Positions 8,071 to 17,438 of a DNA stretch of 64,000 nucleotides are shown piece by piece. The notes beneath the pieces were generated by a model. That model saw only the letters and a list, made by a program, of their open reading frames with translations. It was not told the DNA's origin and made no database searches. The stretch's first letter is position 1. Each line of letters starts with the position of its first letter. Made by a program: the position numbers and the translations under genes. The DNA comes from Methanoculleus chikugoensis (GTDB taxonomy: Archaea > Halobacteriota > Methanomicrobia > Methanomicrobiales > Methanoculleaceae), in the NCBI RefSeq assembly GCF_900095385.1, contig NZ_FMID01000046.1, positions 47,816 to 111,815 on the forward strand, in the 5' to 3' direction.

Positions 8071-9192
8071 TACCCGCGCAAACCTGCCGCCATAGAGAAC
8101 GGATCCACCCTGCCGTATTACCGGACACCCGTTCTCTGTGCGCTGGCGACGGCGATCCTGATCGGGGGGAGCGCCCCGTTCACGAAACTTCTCCTCGCCG
8201 ATATCGGGTCGCTCGCTCTCGCCGCACTGGTCTCGCTCGGAAGCGGTTCCGGCGCCCTGCTCTTCTCCCTCGCCGGAACGGCGACGGGAAGACGGCGGAG
8301 TCACATCGAGGCGCCGCCCGGGAAGAGCGATATCCCCTGGCTCATCGGCGTGACGCTCTTCGGAGGGCTTCTCGCGCCGGTAACCCTTGTGTTCAGCCTC
8401 CCGGGAACGCCTGCGGCGACGGCGGCCCTCCTCCTGAACTTCGAGGCCGTTGCGACGACGCTGATCGCCGCGACGATCTTTGGTGAGTGGGTGGGCCGCC
8501 GCGTCTGGGTTGCGCTCGGGTGCATCACCGCATCGTGCCTCCTCCTCACCGGGAACCCGGCAGGCGGACTCGGCCTCTCCCTCCCGGCGCTCGGCATCCT
8601 GCTCACCTGCCTCTTCTGGGCGGTCGACAACAACCTGGGGCAGCGGCTCTCGGCAAAGGACCCCCTCCTCGTCATCTCCGTAAAGGGGATCGGGGCCGGC
8701 ACCGTCACGCTCCTCGTCGCGGCCGCCGCCGGAGAACACCTCCCGGCCGCGGCTCCGGCCGCCGCCGCGATGGCGGTCGGATTCCTCTGCTACGGTGGGC
8801 TGACGAGCATCCTCTTCCTCCTCGCCCTCCGGGGCATCGGCGCAGCCCGGGCAGGTTCGCTCCTTGCCGTCTCCCCGTTTTTCGGCGTCTTCTTCTCGCT
8901 CCTCCTCTTCGCCGAACTTCCAGCGGGCGCCTTCTACGTCGCGCTGCCCGTCATGGCCATCGGGGCCTGGCTGATGGTCTCCGAGGAGCACTCCCATCCC
9001 CACCGGCACCCGGCAACCGTCCACGAGCACCGCCACCGCCACGACGACCTCCACCACGATCACGACCACGAGGCCGGCGACCCGCCGCTCTCGGCGGCCG
9101 GGGAGCACTCCCACGTGCACGCCCATACCGAACTCGCCCACGAGCACCCGCACCAGCCCGACATCCACCACCGGCACCTCCACCGGCGTTAG
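8068..9192 (+). CDS. EamA/DMT-family transporter with a His-rich C-terminal tail
   Basis: 374 residues if translation starts at CTG 8068. From there the frame reads 'PYYRTPVLCALATAILIGGS' and continues with about ten hydrophobic segments, matching EamA (drug/metabolite transporter) architecture. Starting at the first conventional codon, GTG 8350, would remove about 94 residues and the first membrane helices. The last 70 residues form a cytoplasmic or external tail extraordinarily rich in His, Asp and Glu ('DDLHHDHDHEAGD', 'HVHAHTELAHEHPHQP'), typical of metal-binding regions of Zn/Ni/Co carriers. Substrate unknown; metal linkage is an inference. Converges on pfk. Confidence 0.75.
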   Translation: MYPRKPAAIENGSTLPYYRTPVLCALATAILIGGSAPFTKLLLADIGSLALAALVSLGSGSGALLFSLAGTATGRRRSHIEAPPGKSDIPWLIGVTLFGGLLAPVTLVFSLPGTPAATAALLLNFEAVATTLIAATIFGEWVGRRVWVALGCITASCLLLTGNPAGGLGLSLPALGILLTCLFWAVDNNLGQRLSAKDPLLVISVKGIGAGTVTLLVAAAAGEHLPAAAPAAAAMAVGFLCYGGLTSILFLLALRGIGAARAGSLLAVSPFFGVFFSLLLFAELPAGAFYVALPVMAIGAWLMVSEEHSHPHRHPATVHEHRHRHDDLHHDHDHEAGDPPLSAAGEHSHVHAHTELAHEHPHQPDIHHRHLHRR

Positions 9193-9212
9193 AGTCTCCC
9201 GAGGGCGGCCGT

Positions 9213-10247
9213 TTATCCCCCGTAAAAGATGCTCGCGATCTTGTAGAGATCCATATCCACCGTCTTGAGGTTCGCCACCGCCTCCTCGAGCGGAACCGCG
9301 ACGATATCATTCCCCCGGAGCGCGACCATCTTCCCGAAGTCCTGATCCCTGATGAGATCCGCCGCCGCCACCCCGAACCGGGTCGCGAGCACCCGATCGT
9401 GCGCCGTCGGCGACCCGCCGCGCTGGATGTGCCCGAGCACCGTCACCCGCACCTCCATATCGAGCCGTTTTTCGAGTTCGTCGCGCAGGTAGTTCCCGAC
9501 ACCGCCAAGCGTCACGTGGCCGAACTCGTCCTTCCGGGCGGACTGCGCGATCGCCTCCGCCATTCCCTTCGGCTGGGCGCCCTCGGCGACCACGACGATG
9601 CTGAACTTCTTCCCCCGCTCGTAGCGCACCCGGAGATGGTGGGTGACCTCGTCAAGGTCGAACGGGATCTCCGGGATGAGGATCTCGTCGGCTCCGCCCG
9701 CGATTCCGGCCACGGTCGCGATCCACCCGGCGTGCCGCCCCATCACCTCCACCACCATGATCCGGTGGTGCGACTCCGCCGTCGTGTGAAGGCGGTCGAT
9801 CGCCTCGGTGACGATGGAAACCGCGGTGTCGAACCCGAATGTGTAGTCGGTCCCGCCGACATCGTTGTCGATGGTCTTCGGGACCCCGACGACCGGGATG
9901 CCCAGCTGGGAGAGTTTGTTCGCGACGCCGAGGGTATCCTCGCCCCCGATCGCAACGATCGCGTCGAGCCCGAACTTCCTGATATTGTCGCGCAGCCGCT
10001 GGAGATCGGCCTCGTTCTTGAAGGGGTTCGTCCGCGACGTCCCGAGGATCGTCCCGCCCTTCGGGAGGATCCCCGTCACCGAGTAGTCGGTGAGCGGCTC
10101 GACGTTCCCGGCGACCAGCCCGAGCCATCCGTCCCGGATCCCGATTGCGTCGAACCCGTGCTTCGCCCCCGTCCGCACGACCGCCCGGATCACCGCGTTC
10201 AGGCCCGGGCAGTCTCCTCCCCCGGTGAGGATGCCGACCGTCGTCAT
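9213..10247 (-). CDS. pfk: 6-phosphofructokinase, probably PPi-dependent
   Basis: 344 residues. Family-A PFK motifs: 'GILTGGGDCPGLNAVIRA' at the N-terminus, 'GGEDT' at 101-105, 'PKTIDND' at 123-129, 'MGRHAGWIA', 'LGHIQRGGSP'. Two positions predict the phosphoryl donor: Asp104 (ATP enzymes have Gly) and Lys124 (E. coli ATP-PFK has Gly). The Asp/Lys pair is the PPi-dependent signature known from the Amycolatopsis methanolica enzyme, so a reversible PPi-PFK is likely. Start at ATG 10247 follows the aldolase stop after one base; the longer frame to 10463 is antisense noise. Works with the aldolase in glycolysis/gluconeogenesis. Confidence 0.88.
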   Translation of the reverse strand: MTTVGILTGGGDCPGLNAVIRAVVRTGAKHGFDAIGIRDGWLGLVAGNVEPLTDYSVTGILPKGGTILGTSRTNPFKNEADLQRLRDNIRKFGLDAIVAIGGEDTLGVANKLSQLGIPVVGVPKTIDNDVGGTDYTFGFDTAVSIVTEAIDRLHTTAESHHRIMVVEVMGRHAGWIATVAGIAGGADEILIPEIPFDLDEVTHHLRVRYERGKKFSIVVVAEGAQPKGMAEAIAQSARKDEFGHVTLGGVGNYLRDELEKRLDMEVRVTVLGHIQRGGSPTAHDRVLATRFGVAAADLIRDQDFGKMVALRGNDIVAVPLEEAVANLKTVDMDLYKIASIFYGG

Positions 10248-10248
10248 C

Positions 10249-11172
10249 CTAACACCTGCCTCCCATGCAGATCTTATTTGCCTCCTCCACGCTCGCATCG
10301 TCGAGGGTGATCGCCGATATCGCGTTGCAGAACCGGACCGCCTCGTCGAGCGGCCGCTGGTGGATGTTCCTGCCGGTCGCGTTCCCGACCGTGCCGCCGA
10401 TGTGGATCTGGTCGTGGAGCTGCTGCAGGAACTCCTGCATATCGGCATGCGACCCGCCCGCACAGACGACGCCCGTCCTGCCGCCGGCCGCCACCGCCTC
10501 CCGGAGCAGGGCAGCGTCGATCGTGCCGCCCGCCTTCGGCGGGTTCACCTTCACGAAATCGCTCCCGAGGGTCGCCGCGACGCCCGCCGCGCCCGCGACC
10601 AGGTGGGGATCGCGTTCGTCCTTGACCGCCTTGCCCCGGGGGTACATCCAGAGCACGGTGATGAGGCCGTTTGCATGCGCGTTGTTGACGATCTGCGCCG
10701 CCTGGTAGAGCATCATCGGTTCGTACTCGCTCCCGAGGTAGATCGTGTAGCCGACGCCGAGGATCGCGAGCCCCGTCCGATCGCGGAGGTCGACGACCTG
10801 CCGGACGAGATGGAGTTCCGAACTGAGCGGATCGCGCTGGGCGGTTTTGACCAGGTGGGTCTTGGAGTTGAGTTTGACGAGGTACGGCACGTCCCGGTAA
10901 TCCTCACCGTAGCGGGCGATCATCCCGAGTTGGGTCGCAAAGACCCCGATCCTTGCCCGGATCGCGATCCGGAAGAGGTGTTCGGGATCGGCGTCGTCGG
11001 GGTGGATGCCTTCGCCGTAGAAATCGTCGTTGAGGTGCTCGACCTTCTGGTCCCCGGCAAAGAGCATCAACCTCCCGGTACCGTGCGTGATTCTCCGGTA
11101 ATTATCCCGGTACCTCTCCTGCTCCTCGGAGGGCACATCGAGAGGGATCCTGATATCGGGTGCAGGTGGCAT
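10249..11172 (-). CDS. Class I fructose-bisphosphate aldolase family protein
   Basis: 307 residues. 'GRLMLFAGDQKVEHLNDDFYG' and the Schiff-base region 'LGSDFVKVNPPKAGG' place it in the DeoC/LacD-type class I aldolase family used by archaea and some bacteria. It would cleave or form fructose 1,6-bisphosphate. The stop is one base before the pfk start, so the two are co-transcribed and probably translationally coupled. A purine-rich leader (about 11173-11195) precedes ATG 11172, and 'ttaagtatc' further upstream may be a TATA element. Confidence 0.85.
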   Translation of the reverse strand: MPPAPDIRIPLDVPSEEQERYRDNYRRITHGTGRLMLFAGDQKVEHLNDDFYGEGIHPDDADPEHLFRIAIRARIGVFATQLGMIARYGEDYRDVPYLVKLNSKTHLVKTAQRDPLSSELHLVRQVVDLRDRTGLAILGVGYTIYLGSEYEPMMLYQAAQIVNNAHANGLITVLWMYPRGKAVKDERDPHLVAGAAGVAATLGSDFVKVNPPKAGGTIDAALLREAVAAGGRTGVVCAGGSHADMQEFLQQLHDQIHIGGTVGNATGRNIHQRPLDEAVRFCNAISAITLDDASVEEANKICMGGRC

Positions 11173-11422
11173 ACCCCATCTTCCCCCTCCCCCAGATACT
11201 TAAGTGTTGCTGGAACCCCGGAGAGCGCGGCGTGGAGGGCGTTCGCAGCGGATACGGCCGAATCCGTCTCCGGGAATAAAAATGTCCCGCGGTGGCGAGC
11301 AGCCGTCCCGCTCAATTGAAGGGGATTTGGGAACGTTTATTTTGCTCTCCGTCAGATTCATGCATAGAGTACCCGGCGCCGTTCTCCAGCCGGAGAGACT
11401 GCAGTGATTCAGGGATAGCCAA

Positions 11423-12100
11423 ATGGACGTTTTACCGATTCTCATCGACTGGTTGCCGTATCTCCTTTCAGGCATCGTCTCTACCCTCGGCCTTGTCCTC
11501 GTCGCCCTCGGCCTCGGAGTCCTTCTCGGACTGCCCATGGCTCTCGGCCAGGTGTACGGGGCGCGGCCGATTCGGTGGGTCGTCGGGGTCTACGTCTGGT
11601 TCTTCAGGGGCCTCCCCATCCTTGTCCTGCTCTTCCTCTTCTGGTTCGGCATATTCCCGGCAATCGGGCTCGGCCATCTCTCGGCGTTCGTCGTCGGGGC
11701 GGTCGTGCTGGGCCTCCGGGGGGCGGCATACCAGTCCCAGATCTTCCGGGGGGCCATCCAGTCGGTCGGTGAAGGACAGATGATCGCAGCGCGGTCCCTC
11801 GGGATGAGCAGGCTCACCGCCATCCGTTCGGTCATCCTTCCCCAGGCGATGCGCATAGCACTCCCGGGATGGTCGAACGAGTACCCCAACATCCTGACCG
11901 ATTCGGCGGTCTGTTACGCGATCGGGGTCGTGGAACTGCTCACCATCACCTCAAGGATCGTCACGCAGACCCACATTACGATACCGATCTACCTCGCTGC
12001 AGCGGGGATCTTCATCGTCTTGAACTACGGGGGCCTCAAACTCCTGCACGGCCTGGAGAAGAGAATAGCAATCCCCGGATTCGGAACCGGAGCGATGTAG
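11423..12100 (+). CDS. Amino-acid ABC transporter permease
   Basis: 225 residues with about five membrane segments. The EAA loop region reads 'AARSLGMSRLTAIRSVILPQ', followed by 'ALPGWSNEYPNILTDSA', the HisM/GlnP-type (His/Glu/Gln/Arg/opine) permease pattern. First gene of a permease-ATPase-permease operon; the ATPase ATG follows after 3 bp. It pairs with the paralogous permease at 12868 to form a heterodimeric channel. Confidence 0.9.
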   Translation: MDVLPILIDWLPYLLSGIVSTLGLVLVALGLGVLLGLPMALGQVYGARPIRWVVGVYVWFFRGLPILVLLFLFWFGIFPAIGLGHLSAFVVGAVVLGLRGAAYQSQIFRGAIQSVGEGQMIAARSLGMSRLTAIRSVILPQAMRIALPGWSNEYPNILTDSAVCYAIGVVELLTITSRIVTQTHITIPIYLAAAGIFIVLNYGGLKLLHGLEKRIAIPGFGTGAM

Positions 12101-12103
12101 AGC

Positions 12104-12859
12104 ATGAACGACAACGACATTGTGCTGAAAGTCGAGGAGATATACAAGTCCTTCGGCGATACCGAGGTGCTGCGCGGGGTATCGTTCGACGTCCGCCGCG
12201 GCGAGACGAAGGTCTTCATCGGCCCCTCGGGGACCGGGAAAAGCACGCTTCTCCGGTGCATCAACCAGCTGACCATACCCGACCGCGGGAGGGTCTGGCT
12301 CGACGGGGAGGAGGTCACGAACTCGGGAGCCCGGATCAACTACTTCCGGCAGAAGATCGGGATGGTCTTCCAGAACTTCTTCCTCTTCGACCACCTCACC
12401 GCACTCAAGAACGTCGAACTGGCGCTCCTGAAGGTCAAGGGCATGGGCAAGGCGGAGGCGCGCGAGAAGGCGCTCACCGAACTCCGGCAGGTGGGGATGG
12501 AGGACTGGGCCGACCACTACCCGGCGGAACTCTCGGGCGGCCAGGCCCAGCGGGTCTCCATCGCACGGGCGCTTGCCATGGACCCGGACGTCATCCTCTT
12601 CGACGAACCGACCTCCGCGCTCGATCCCGAACTGACGAGGGAGGTGCTGGAGGTCATGAAGAAACTGGCCCGGAACGGGATGACGATGCTCGTCGTCACC
12701 CACGAGATGGGGTTTGCCTGCTCGGTTGCAAACGAGGTTCTCTTCATGGAGAACGGCGTGGTTGCCGAACAGGGACCGCCCGACCTGCTCCTGAACGACC
12801 CGCGGTTCACCCGGATGAAGGACTTCATCGGCCGGATCGATTCCCGGATGGATGACTGA
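12104..12859 (+). CDS. Amino-acid ABC transporter ATP-binding protein
   Basis: 251 residues. Walker A 'GPSGTGKST' (about residue 42), Q-loop '[10 protein letters not shown]', signature 'LSGGQAQR' (about 144), Walker B '[13 protein letters not shown]' and H-loop 'VVTHEMG' are all intact. GlnQ/HisP-type subunit energising import of polar amino acids. Sits between its two permeases with gaps of 3 and 8 bp. Confidence 0.93.
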   Translation: MNDNDIVLKVEEIYKSFGDTEVLRGVSFDVRRGETKVFIGPSGTGKSTLLRCINQLTIPDRGRVWLDGEEVTNSGARINYFRQKIGMVFQNFFLFDHLTALKNVELALLKVKGMGKAEAREKALTELRQVGMEDWADHYPAELSGGQAQRVSIARALAMDPDVILFDEPTSALDPELTREVLEVMKKLARNGMTMLVVTHEMGFACSVANEVLFMENGVVAEQGPPDLLLNDPRFTRMKDFIGRIDSRMDD

Positions 12860-12867
12860 GGAGCAGC

Positions 12868-13554
12868 ATGGATCAGGCGGTATTCCTCTTCGAGATCCTC
12901 CTCCCGGCGCTGATGCAGGGGTTGGTCGTGACCCTGCAGTTGATCGCGTGCTCCGCCCCGTTCGGCCTTGCGTTCGGGATCGCCGTCGCGGTGGGAAGGC
13001 AGTACGGCCACCCCGTTATATCCTGGCTCTGCAAGACGTTCGTCTTTCTCATCAAGGGTACGCCGCTTCTCCTTCTCCTCTTCATCCTCTACTTCGGGCT
13101 CCCGTCGATCGGGATAACCCTCACGGCGTTCGCGGCATCCGTGCTCGGCTTTATCCTCTGCAACAGCGCGTATAACGCCGAATACATCCGCGGCGCCCTC
13201 ATATCGATCAAGGACGGCCAGATGGTCGCGGCGAGGTCGCTCGGGATGACCCGGTGGCAGGCGATCAAAAGCGTCATCCTGCCGCAGGCGCTCCGCCGGG
13301 CGATACCAGGGCTCTCAAACGAGTTCATCTACCTGATCAAGTACTCGTCGCTCGCCTACATGCTCACGGTGATCGAACTCGCCGGGGCGGGGAAACAGGT
13401 GGCGACGAAGTACTTCCTCTACACGGAGTCGTTTGCGGCCGTCGGCGTCGTCTACCTCGTGCTGGTCTCGATCACGACCGTCGCCGTCAGTATTCTCGAA
13501 AAGAGAGTGGCCGTTCCCGGGACGGTCCGGGCAACACCCTCGGCCCAGCTGTAA
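12868..13554 (+). CDS. Amino-acid ABC transporter permease (second subunit)
   Basis: 228 residues, about five membrane segments, EAA motif 'AARSLGMTRWQAIKSVILPQ' and 'RRAIPGLSNEFIYLIKYSS'. Paralogue of the permease at 11423 and last gene of the operon. GAGGAG just before the ATG serves as ribosome-binding site. A run of six T directly after the stop (13555-13560) may end transcription. Confidence 0.9.
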   Translation: MDQAVFLFEILLPALMQGLVVTLQLIACSAPFGLAFGIAVAVGRQYGHPVISWLCKTFVFLIKGTPLLLLLFILYFGLPSIGITLTAFAASVLGFILCNSAYNAEYIRGALISIKDGQMVAARSLGMTRWQAIKSVILPQALRRAIPGLSNEFIYLIKYSSLAYMLTVIELAGAGKQVATKYFLYTESFAAVGVVYLVLVSITTVAVSILEKRVAVPGTVRATPSAQL

Positions 13555-13636
13555 CTTTTTTCCCCGGGGCTGCCCCGGGCATTCCGGTCCGATAAACAGT
13601 GGTGATCTCTCTATCTCCAAAAAAAGCCGTAATCTC

Positions 13637-14398
13637 TCAACTATCCCCGGGACCCGGCCGTACGACCGCACCGGCAATCCCCCCGGCGGTCCCGAGGAGG
13701 GTGAAGAAGTATACCAGGGCGATCACGACCATCCCCTCGAGCATCTCGGCGAACCCGAAATCGTGCAACGCGGTCCAGAGCATCGGGATCAGGAAAAGGC
13801 CGGTCCCGAAGAGCGCCGCGACAAGCCCGGCCTCGAGGCCGTCTTCCGGCCTGCTCCCGGCGGAGTATCCCGCGATGAATCCGCCGACGAGCGGGACGAC
13901 TATGATGAACGGGGCGATATAGACAAGCACGAGAGCCGAACCGGCGATGACGGCAGCGCCGATGCCGATCCCGACCCACCGGCCCCGCTCGCCTTCCCCG
14001 GCGGTGCCGCTCCTCCGGAGACCGTTTCGCACCGCCGTCCCGGCCGCCCCGCCGACGGCGCTGTAGGGGAGGAGGAGCGCCATAAGGATGAGGGCGTAGA
14101 AGAGGAACGTCATCCAGAACGGGGGATACTGCGGGTTGCCCTCCACCAGACTCGTGAGAGTCGTTGCGGAGGCCATGATCAGGGCCACGAGTACCCCGCA
14201 GATGGCACCGGAGATAGCCCCGTCCTTCACCGAGCCCGGGGTGAGGAGCCCGGCAATAAGTCCCCCGCAAACGAGGAACGCCACCGTTTCAAACGACCCG
14301 GGGAGGACCTTGAGAAGACCAAGGAGTGAGGCTGCACCGATCGTCAGTGCTCCCACAACCGCCCCGCGGAAGCGTCTGACTACGGCGCGCGATATCAT
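13637..14398 (-). CDS. Multi-pass membrane protein of unknown function (DUF5518-like)
   Basis: 253 residues, about seven or eight hydrophobic segments rich in Gly and Ala. Two halves each contain a motif of the type 'GGLIAGLLTPGSVKDGAISG' / 'GGFIAGYSAGSRPEDGLEAG', suggesting an internal duplication of a glycine-rich hairpin domain as in DUF5518 archaeal membrane proteins. No catalytic motif is visible. It is divergent from the ABC exporter gene at 14566. Confidence 0.65.
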   Translation of the reverse strand: MISRAVVRRFRGAVVGALTIGAASLLGLLKVLPGSFETVAFLVCGGLIAGLLTPGSVKDGAISGAICGVLVALIMASATTLTSLVEGNPQYPPFWMTFLFYALILMALLLPYSAVGGAAGTAVRNGLRRSGTAGEGERGRWVGIGIGAAVIAGSALVLVYIAPFIIVVPLVGGFIAGYSAGSRPEDGLEAGLVAALFGTGLFLIPMLWTALHDFGFAEMLEGMVVIALVYFFTLLGTAGGIAGAVVRPGPGDS

Positions 14399-14565
14399 GC
14401 GTGGATCTCATACCATCGCGCATTATCTGTTTCGGTTTATCCCGGCCGCCGGAGCAGAGGTATTATACACGAAGAGGGTATGGAACAGGGATATGCCAGG
14501 AGACTGGAGAGCGACAATCCGGGGTCAGGCCTCAGACCCGTCCATCCCTCGACCGGACTTATACC

Positions 14566-16407
14566 ATGAGCATCACTGACCGCTGTCGCCGTACCATCGC
14601 CTTCACCCTTGATGTCATGCGGCAGCCAACGAAGGCCGACGGGACCCTCCGGTTCTCCGACCTCGCCTTCTTCCTCCGGTTCGCCCGGCCGATCAGGACG
14701 GTGGGCGTACTGGCCCTCGCAGCGACTGCTCTCGTCTCGGCGGCAAAGACCGTGCTCCCGCTCAGCATCAAGTTCTTCATCGACAACATCCTGCTCGGCG
14801 GGACGGAGGCCTCCGACTCCCTCACCGCAGAAGCCGGCGGGCTCCTCTCGTCGCTCGACACCCTCATCGCCGCTCTCCTGGTGCTCGGGCTCTTCACCGG
14901 CGGCATGGACCTGTTGCGGAACTACTGGACCGCCCGGTTCCGGGAAGGTTACGCCTTCAACCTCCAGACCGCCCTCGTCGAGCACGTCCTGAGTTTCCCG
15001 ATCTCGTACTTCAAGTCGCAGCAGACCGGCTACATCATGTCCCGCCTCTCCGACGACGTCCAGATCCTGCAGTACACCGTCTCCCAGTATCTCCCCCTGA
15101 TCATCGCAAACGGCCTCTACGTCGCCTTCACCCTCGCCATCCTCTGCATCCTGAGTCTGAAACTCACCCTCGTCGTCGCCGCCTTCATCCCGCTCTACCT
15201 CCTGGTCAACGCCGTCTTCATCCGGCGGATCCGCGCCGCCACCCACCGGGAGCGCGAACGGCAGGCTTACGTCTCCCGCGACATCCAGGAGGTGATCTCC
15301 GGCATCGACACCGTAAAGACGCACGCCGCGGAGGAGCGGGAGGTGAACCGGGTCTCCGGGACGCTTGCACGGATGGTCGATGCCCGGATCAAAAACACGA
15401 TGCTCTCGGCGTTCTCGGAGTACTTCAGGATCGGCACGATGTCGCTCATGCTGATCGCCGTCTTCTGGGTCGGCGGGAACGAGGTGCTTGCCGGCGGCAT
15501 GACCGTCGGGGACTTCGTCGCGTTCGCGGTCTACGTCGTGACGTTCGCCCCCACCGTCAACACCTTCTTCGCCTTCCCGGTCGTCATGCAGCCCGCGGCG
15601 ACGTCCGCCTCCCGCCTGCGCGACCTCTTCTCGATGGACGGCGAGCCGGTCGGCGGCGGAGTCGTGCCCGCCGTGGTGCAGGGCAGGATAGAGTTCTCCG
15701 GTGTCCGGTTCGGGTATACGGAGTCGGAACCGGTTCTCGCGGACGTGACCTTCGTCGCCCATCCCGGTGAGGTGGTCGCCGTCATCGGGCGGACCGGCGC
15801 CGGGAAGACGACGCTCGTGAACCTGATCCTCCGGGCGTTCGCACCGCAGGAAGGCACGATCACACTCGACGGCCGCGATATCGCGTCGCTCGACCCCAGG
15901 TGGCTGCGGCGGCAGGTATCGCTCGTCTCGCAGGATCTCTTCCTCTTCCACACCACCATTGAGGAGAACATCTGCTACAGCAGGCCCGAGGCAACCTTCG
16001 AGGAGGTTGTCAAAGCCGCACGGAAAGCGCAGATCCACGACGAGATCATAGGGTTTTCGGACGGATACCGGACGATCGTCGGGGAGCGCGGGACGCAGCT
16101 CTCCGTCGGCCAGCGGCAGCGGGTCGCCATCGCACGGGCGTTTCTCAAAGACGCGCCCATCCTCATCCTCGACGAACCCACGTCCGCGCTCGACATGCAG
16201 ACCGAGGAGCAGATCTGCCGGACGTTGCGGCTTCTCGTCCGGAACCGGACGACCATCCTCATCACCCACCGCCCGTCGCTCCTGACGCTCGCCGACCGCG
16301 TCCTCGCGGTCGAAGGCGGGCGGGTGCGGGAAGAGCAGTGGACGGGTCTCCCGCCGGGACACGATCACGGCCGGATGCACCGCCCCGGCCAATCCGCGGC
16401 CACGTGA
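14566..16407 (+). CDS. ABC-type exporter, fused membrane and ATPase domains
   Basis: 613 residues from ATG 14566; the longer frame to 14401 overlaps the divergent promoter region and lacks similarity. A six-helix type-I exporter membrane domain (about 30-330) is followed by an ATPase domain: Walker A 'GRTGAGKTT', Q-loop 'VSQDLFLFH', signature 'LSVGQRQR', Walker B '[12 protein letters not shown]' and H-loop 'LITHRPS'. It is a half-transporter expected to homodimerise, exporting a lipid, peptide or drug; substrate unknown. The C-terminal tail has His-rich 'GHDHGRMHR'. Confidence 0.88.
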   Translation: MSITDRCRRTIAFTLDVMRQPTKADGTLRFSDLAFFLRFARPIRTVGVLALAATALVSAAKTVLPLSIKFFIDNILLGGTEASDSLTAEAGGLLSSLDTLIAALLVLGLFTGGMDLLRNYWTARFREGYAFNLQTALVEHVLSFPISYFKSQQTGYIMSRLSDDVQILQYTVSQYLPLIIANGLYVAFTLAILCILSLKLTLVVAAFIPLYLLVNAVFIRRIRAATHRERERQAYVSRDIQEVISGIDTVKTHAAEEREVNRVSGTLARMVDARIKNTMLSAFSEYFRIGTMSLMLIAVFWVGGNEVLAGGMTVGDFVAFAVYVVTFAPTVNTFFAFPVVMQPAATSASRLRDLFSMDGEPVGGGVVPAVVQGRIEFSGVRFGYTESEPVLADVTFVAHPGEVVAVIGRTGAGKTTLVNLILRAFAPQEGTITLDGRDIASLDPRWLRRQVSLVSQDLFLFHTTIEENICYSRPEATFEEVVKAARKAQIHDEIIGFSDGYRTIVGERGTQLSVGQRQRVAIARAFLKDAPILILDEPTSALDMQTEEQICRTLRLLVRNRTTILITHRPSLLTLADRVLAVEGGRVREEQWTGLPPGHDHGRMHRPGQSAAT

Positions 16408-16456
16408 TCCGCCGGGCCAGAGGATATTATGAGATACGGCGACACACCCCAATGTC

Positions 16457-17170
16457 ATGGAGCATAAGGCAGGATGCCTGATCTGCGGCCGGGATCTCGT
16501 GTATGGCGAGAAGCCCCACGACCTTGCGTGCGCCGTCTGCGGGGAGGTCATGAGCACTGCAGTCGCCTGCGAAGCCGGGCACTTCGTCTGCGACCGGTGC
16601 CACGGCCTCGCAGCGCTCGACCTCATCGAACAGTTCTGCATCGCAACGGAGCTCGAGGACCCGCTTGCCATCGCCTGTATCCTGATGCGGTATCCGGCGG
16701 TCAGGATGCACGGGCCGGAGCACCATTTTCTCGTGCCCGCATCCCTCATCGCCGCCTACTGCAACCACCAGGGGGAGCCGGGGAGAAAAGGGGAACTGCT
16801 CAGGCAGGCCCGCACGAGGGCCGGTGTGGTTCCGGGAGGGGCCTGCGGAACCCACGGCACCTGCGGGGCGGCGGTCGGCACCGGCATCTTCGTGAGCCTG
16901 ATCACCGGGTCAACGCCCTTAAAAAAGCAGGAATGGTCGCTTGCTAACCAGATGACCGCAGAGAGCCTGATGACGATAGCCCGGCACGGCGGCCCCCGAT
17001 GCTGCAAGCGCGACTCGTGGCTTGCCATCCGCGCCGCGATCACGTTCCTTGCCGAGCGGTTCGGGGTGAACCTCCCGGTAGCGGAAGCGGTGCGGTGTGA
17101 GTTTGGCGATATCAACCGCGAATGCCTGCGGGAGGAGTGCCCCTTCCACGCCGGCTACCCGACCGGGTGA
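16457..17170 (+). CDS. Cys-rich DUF5714-type protein
   Basis: 237 residues with many Cys: C7/C10, C25/C28, C38, C45/C48 form an N-terminal double zinc-ribbon-like region, then 'GGACGTHGTCGAAVGTG', 'RCCKRDSW' and a terminal 'ECLREECPFH'. The layout matches the DUF5714 family I know from methanogens and anaerobes, where the gene often lies near methyltransferase or radical-SAM genes; function is unknown. The Cys/His density suggests metal or Fe-S binding. The 3' end overlaps the convergent small membrane gene by 16 bp. Confidence 0.7.
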   Translation: MEHKAGCLICGRDLVYGEKPHDLACAVCGEVMSTAVACEAGHFVCDRCHGLAALDLIEQFCIATELEDPLAIACILMRYPAVRMHGPEHHFLVPASLIAAYCNHQGEPGRKGELLRQARTRAGVVPGGACGTHGTCGAAVGTGIFVSLITGSTPLKKQEWSLANQMTAESLMTIARHGGPRCCKRDSWLAIRAAITFLAERFGVNLPVAEAVRCEFGDINRECLREECPFHAGYPTG

Positions 17171-17346
17171 GACGCGGCCCGGAGAACGGTCACGATGATA
17201 AGGTAGCCGACAACGGTTCCAATAAGCGTCGCTATCACGGCGATGCGACCGTCACCCCAGTGTGTGCGGCTCCACCACCCCGCTACGCTGCCGATGAGGA
17301 AAGAGACAAAGAGAATGAGAATCTCCTGCCGGTCCAGCGTTGTCAT
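17155..17346 (-). CDS. Small two-helix membrane protein
   Basis: 63 residues from ATG 17346 (MTTLDRQE). Two hydrophobic helices (about 9-25 and 38-56) separated by 'SRTHWGDGR'. No family recognised. The frame extending to 17433 adds a non-hydrophobic N-terminus without support. It overlaps the tail of the DUF5714 gene. Confidence 0.5.
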   Translation of the reverse strand: MTTLDRQEILILFVSFLIGSVAGWWSRTHWGDGRIAVIATLIGTVVGYLIIVTVLRAASHPVG

Positions 17347-17438
17347 GATCCGGAGAGTTATCGGCGCTCTCCGGCCATTATCGTTTGCCTCACCCCGAAC
17401 AGCAGAGATATAACCGATCGGCATCATCTTCATAAAAA

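Noticed and set aside
8044..9183. A 379-codon minus-strand frame opposite the DMT transporter
   Set aside because: Arg/Glu/Asp-rich antisense sequence; the His-rich tail produces Val-rich and Gly-rich artefacts.
10248..10463. N-terminal extension of the phosphofructokinase
   Set aside because: Ser/Arg-rich translation antisense to aldolase sequence; the PFK signature begins right after ATG 10247.
13563..13579. CCCGGGGC-T-GCCCCGGG hairpin after the permease operon as terminator
   Set aside because: The T-run comes before the hairpin and not after it on the plus strand, and no T-run follows on the minus strand. Only the T-run itself may matter.
14401..14565. N-terminal extension of the ABC exporter
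   Set aside because: Covers the divergent promoter region and has no hydrophobic or exporter-like sequence.
14437..16749. A 770-codon open frame on the minus strand across the ABC exporter
   Set aside because: It is antisense to a gene with complete ABC motifs; the translation is rich in Arg, Asp, Glu and Gly with no family pattern. High GC content keeps opposite frames open.
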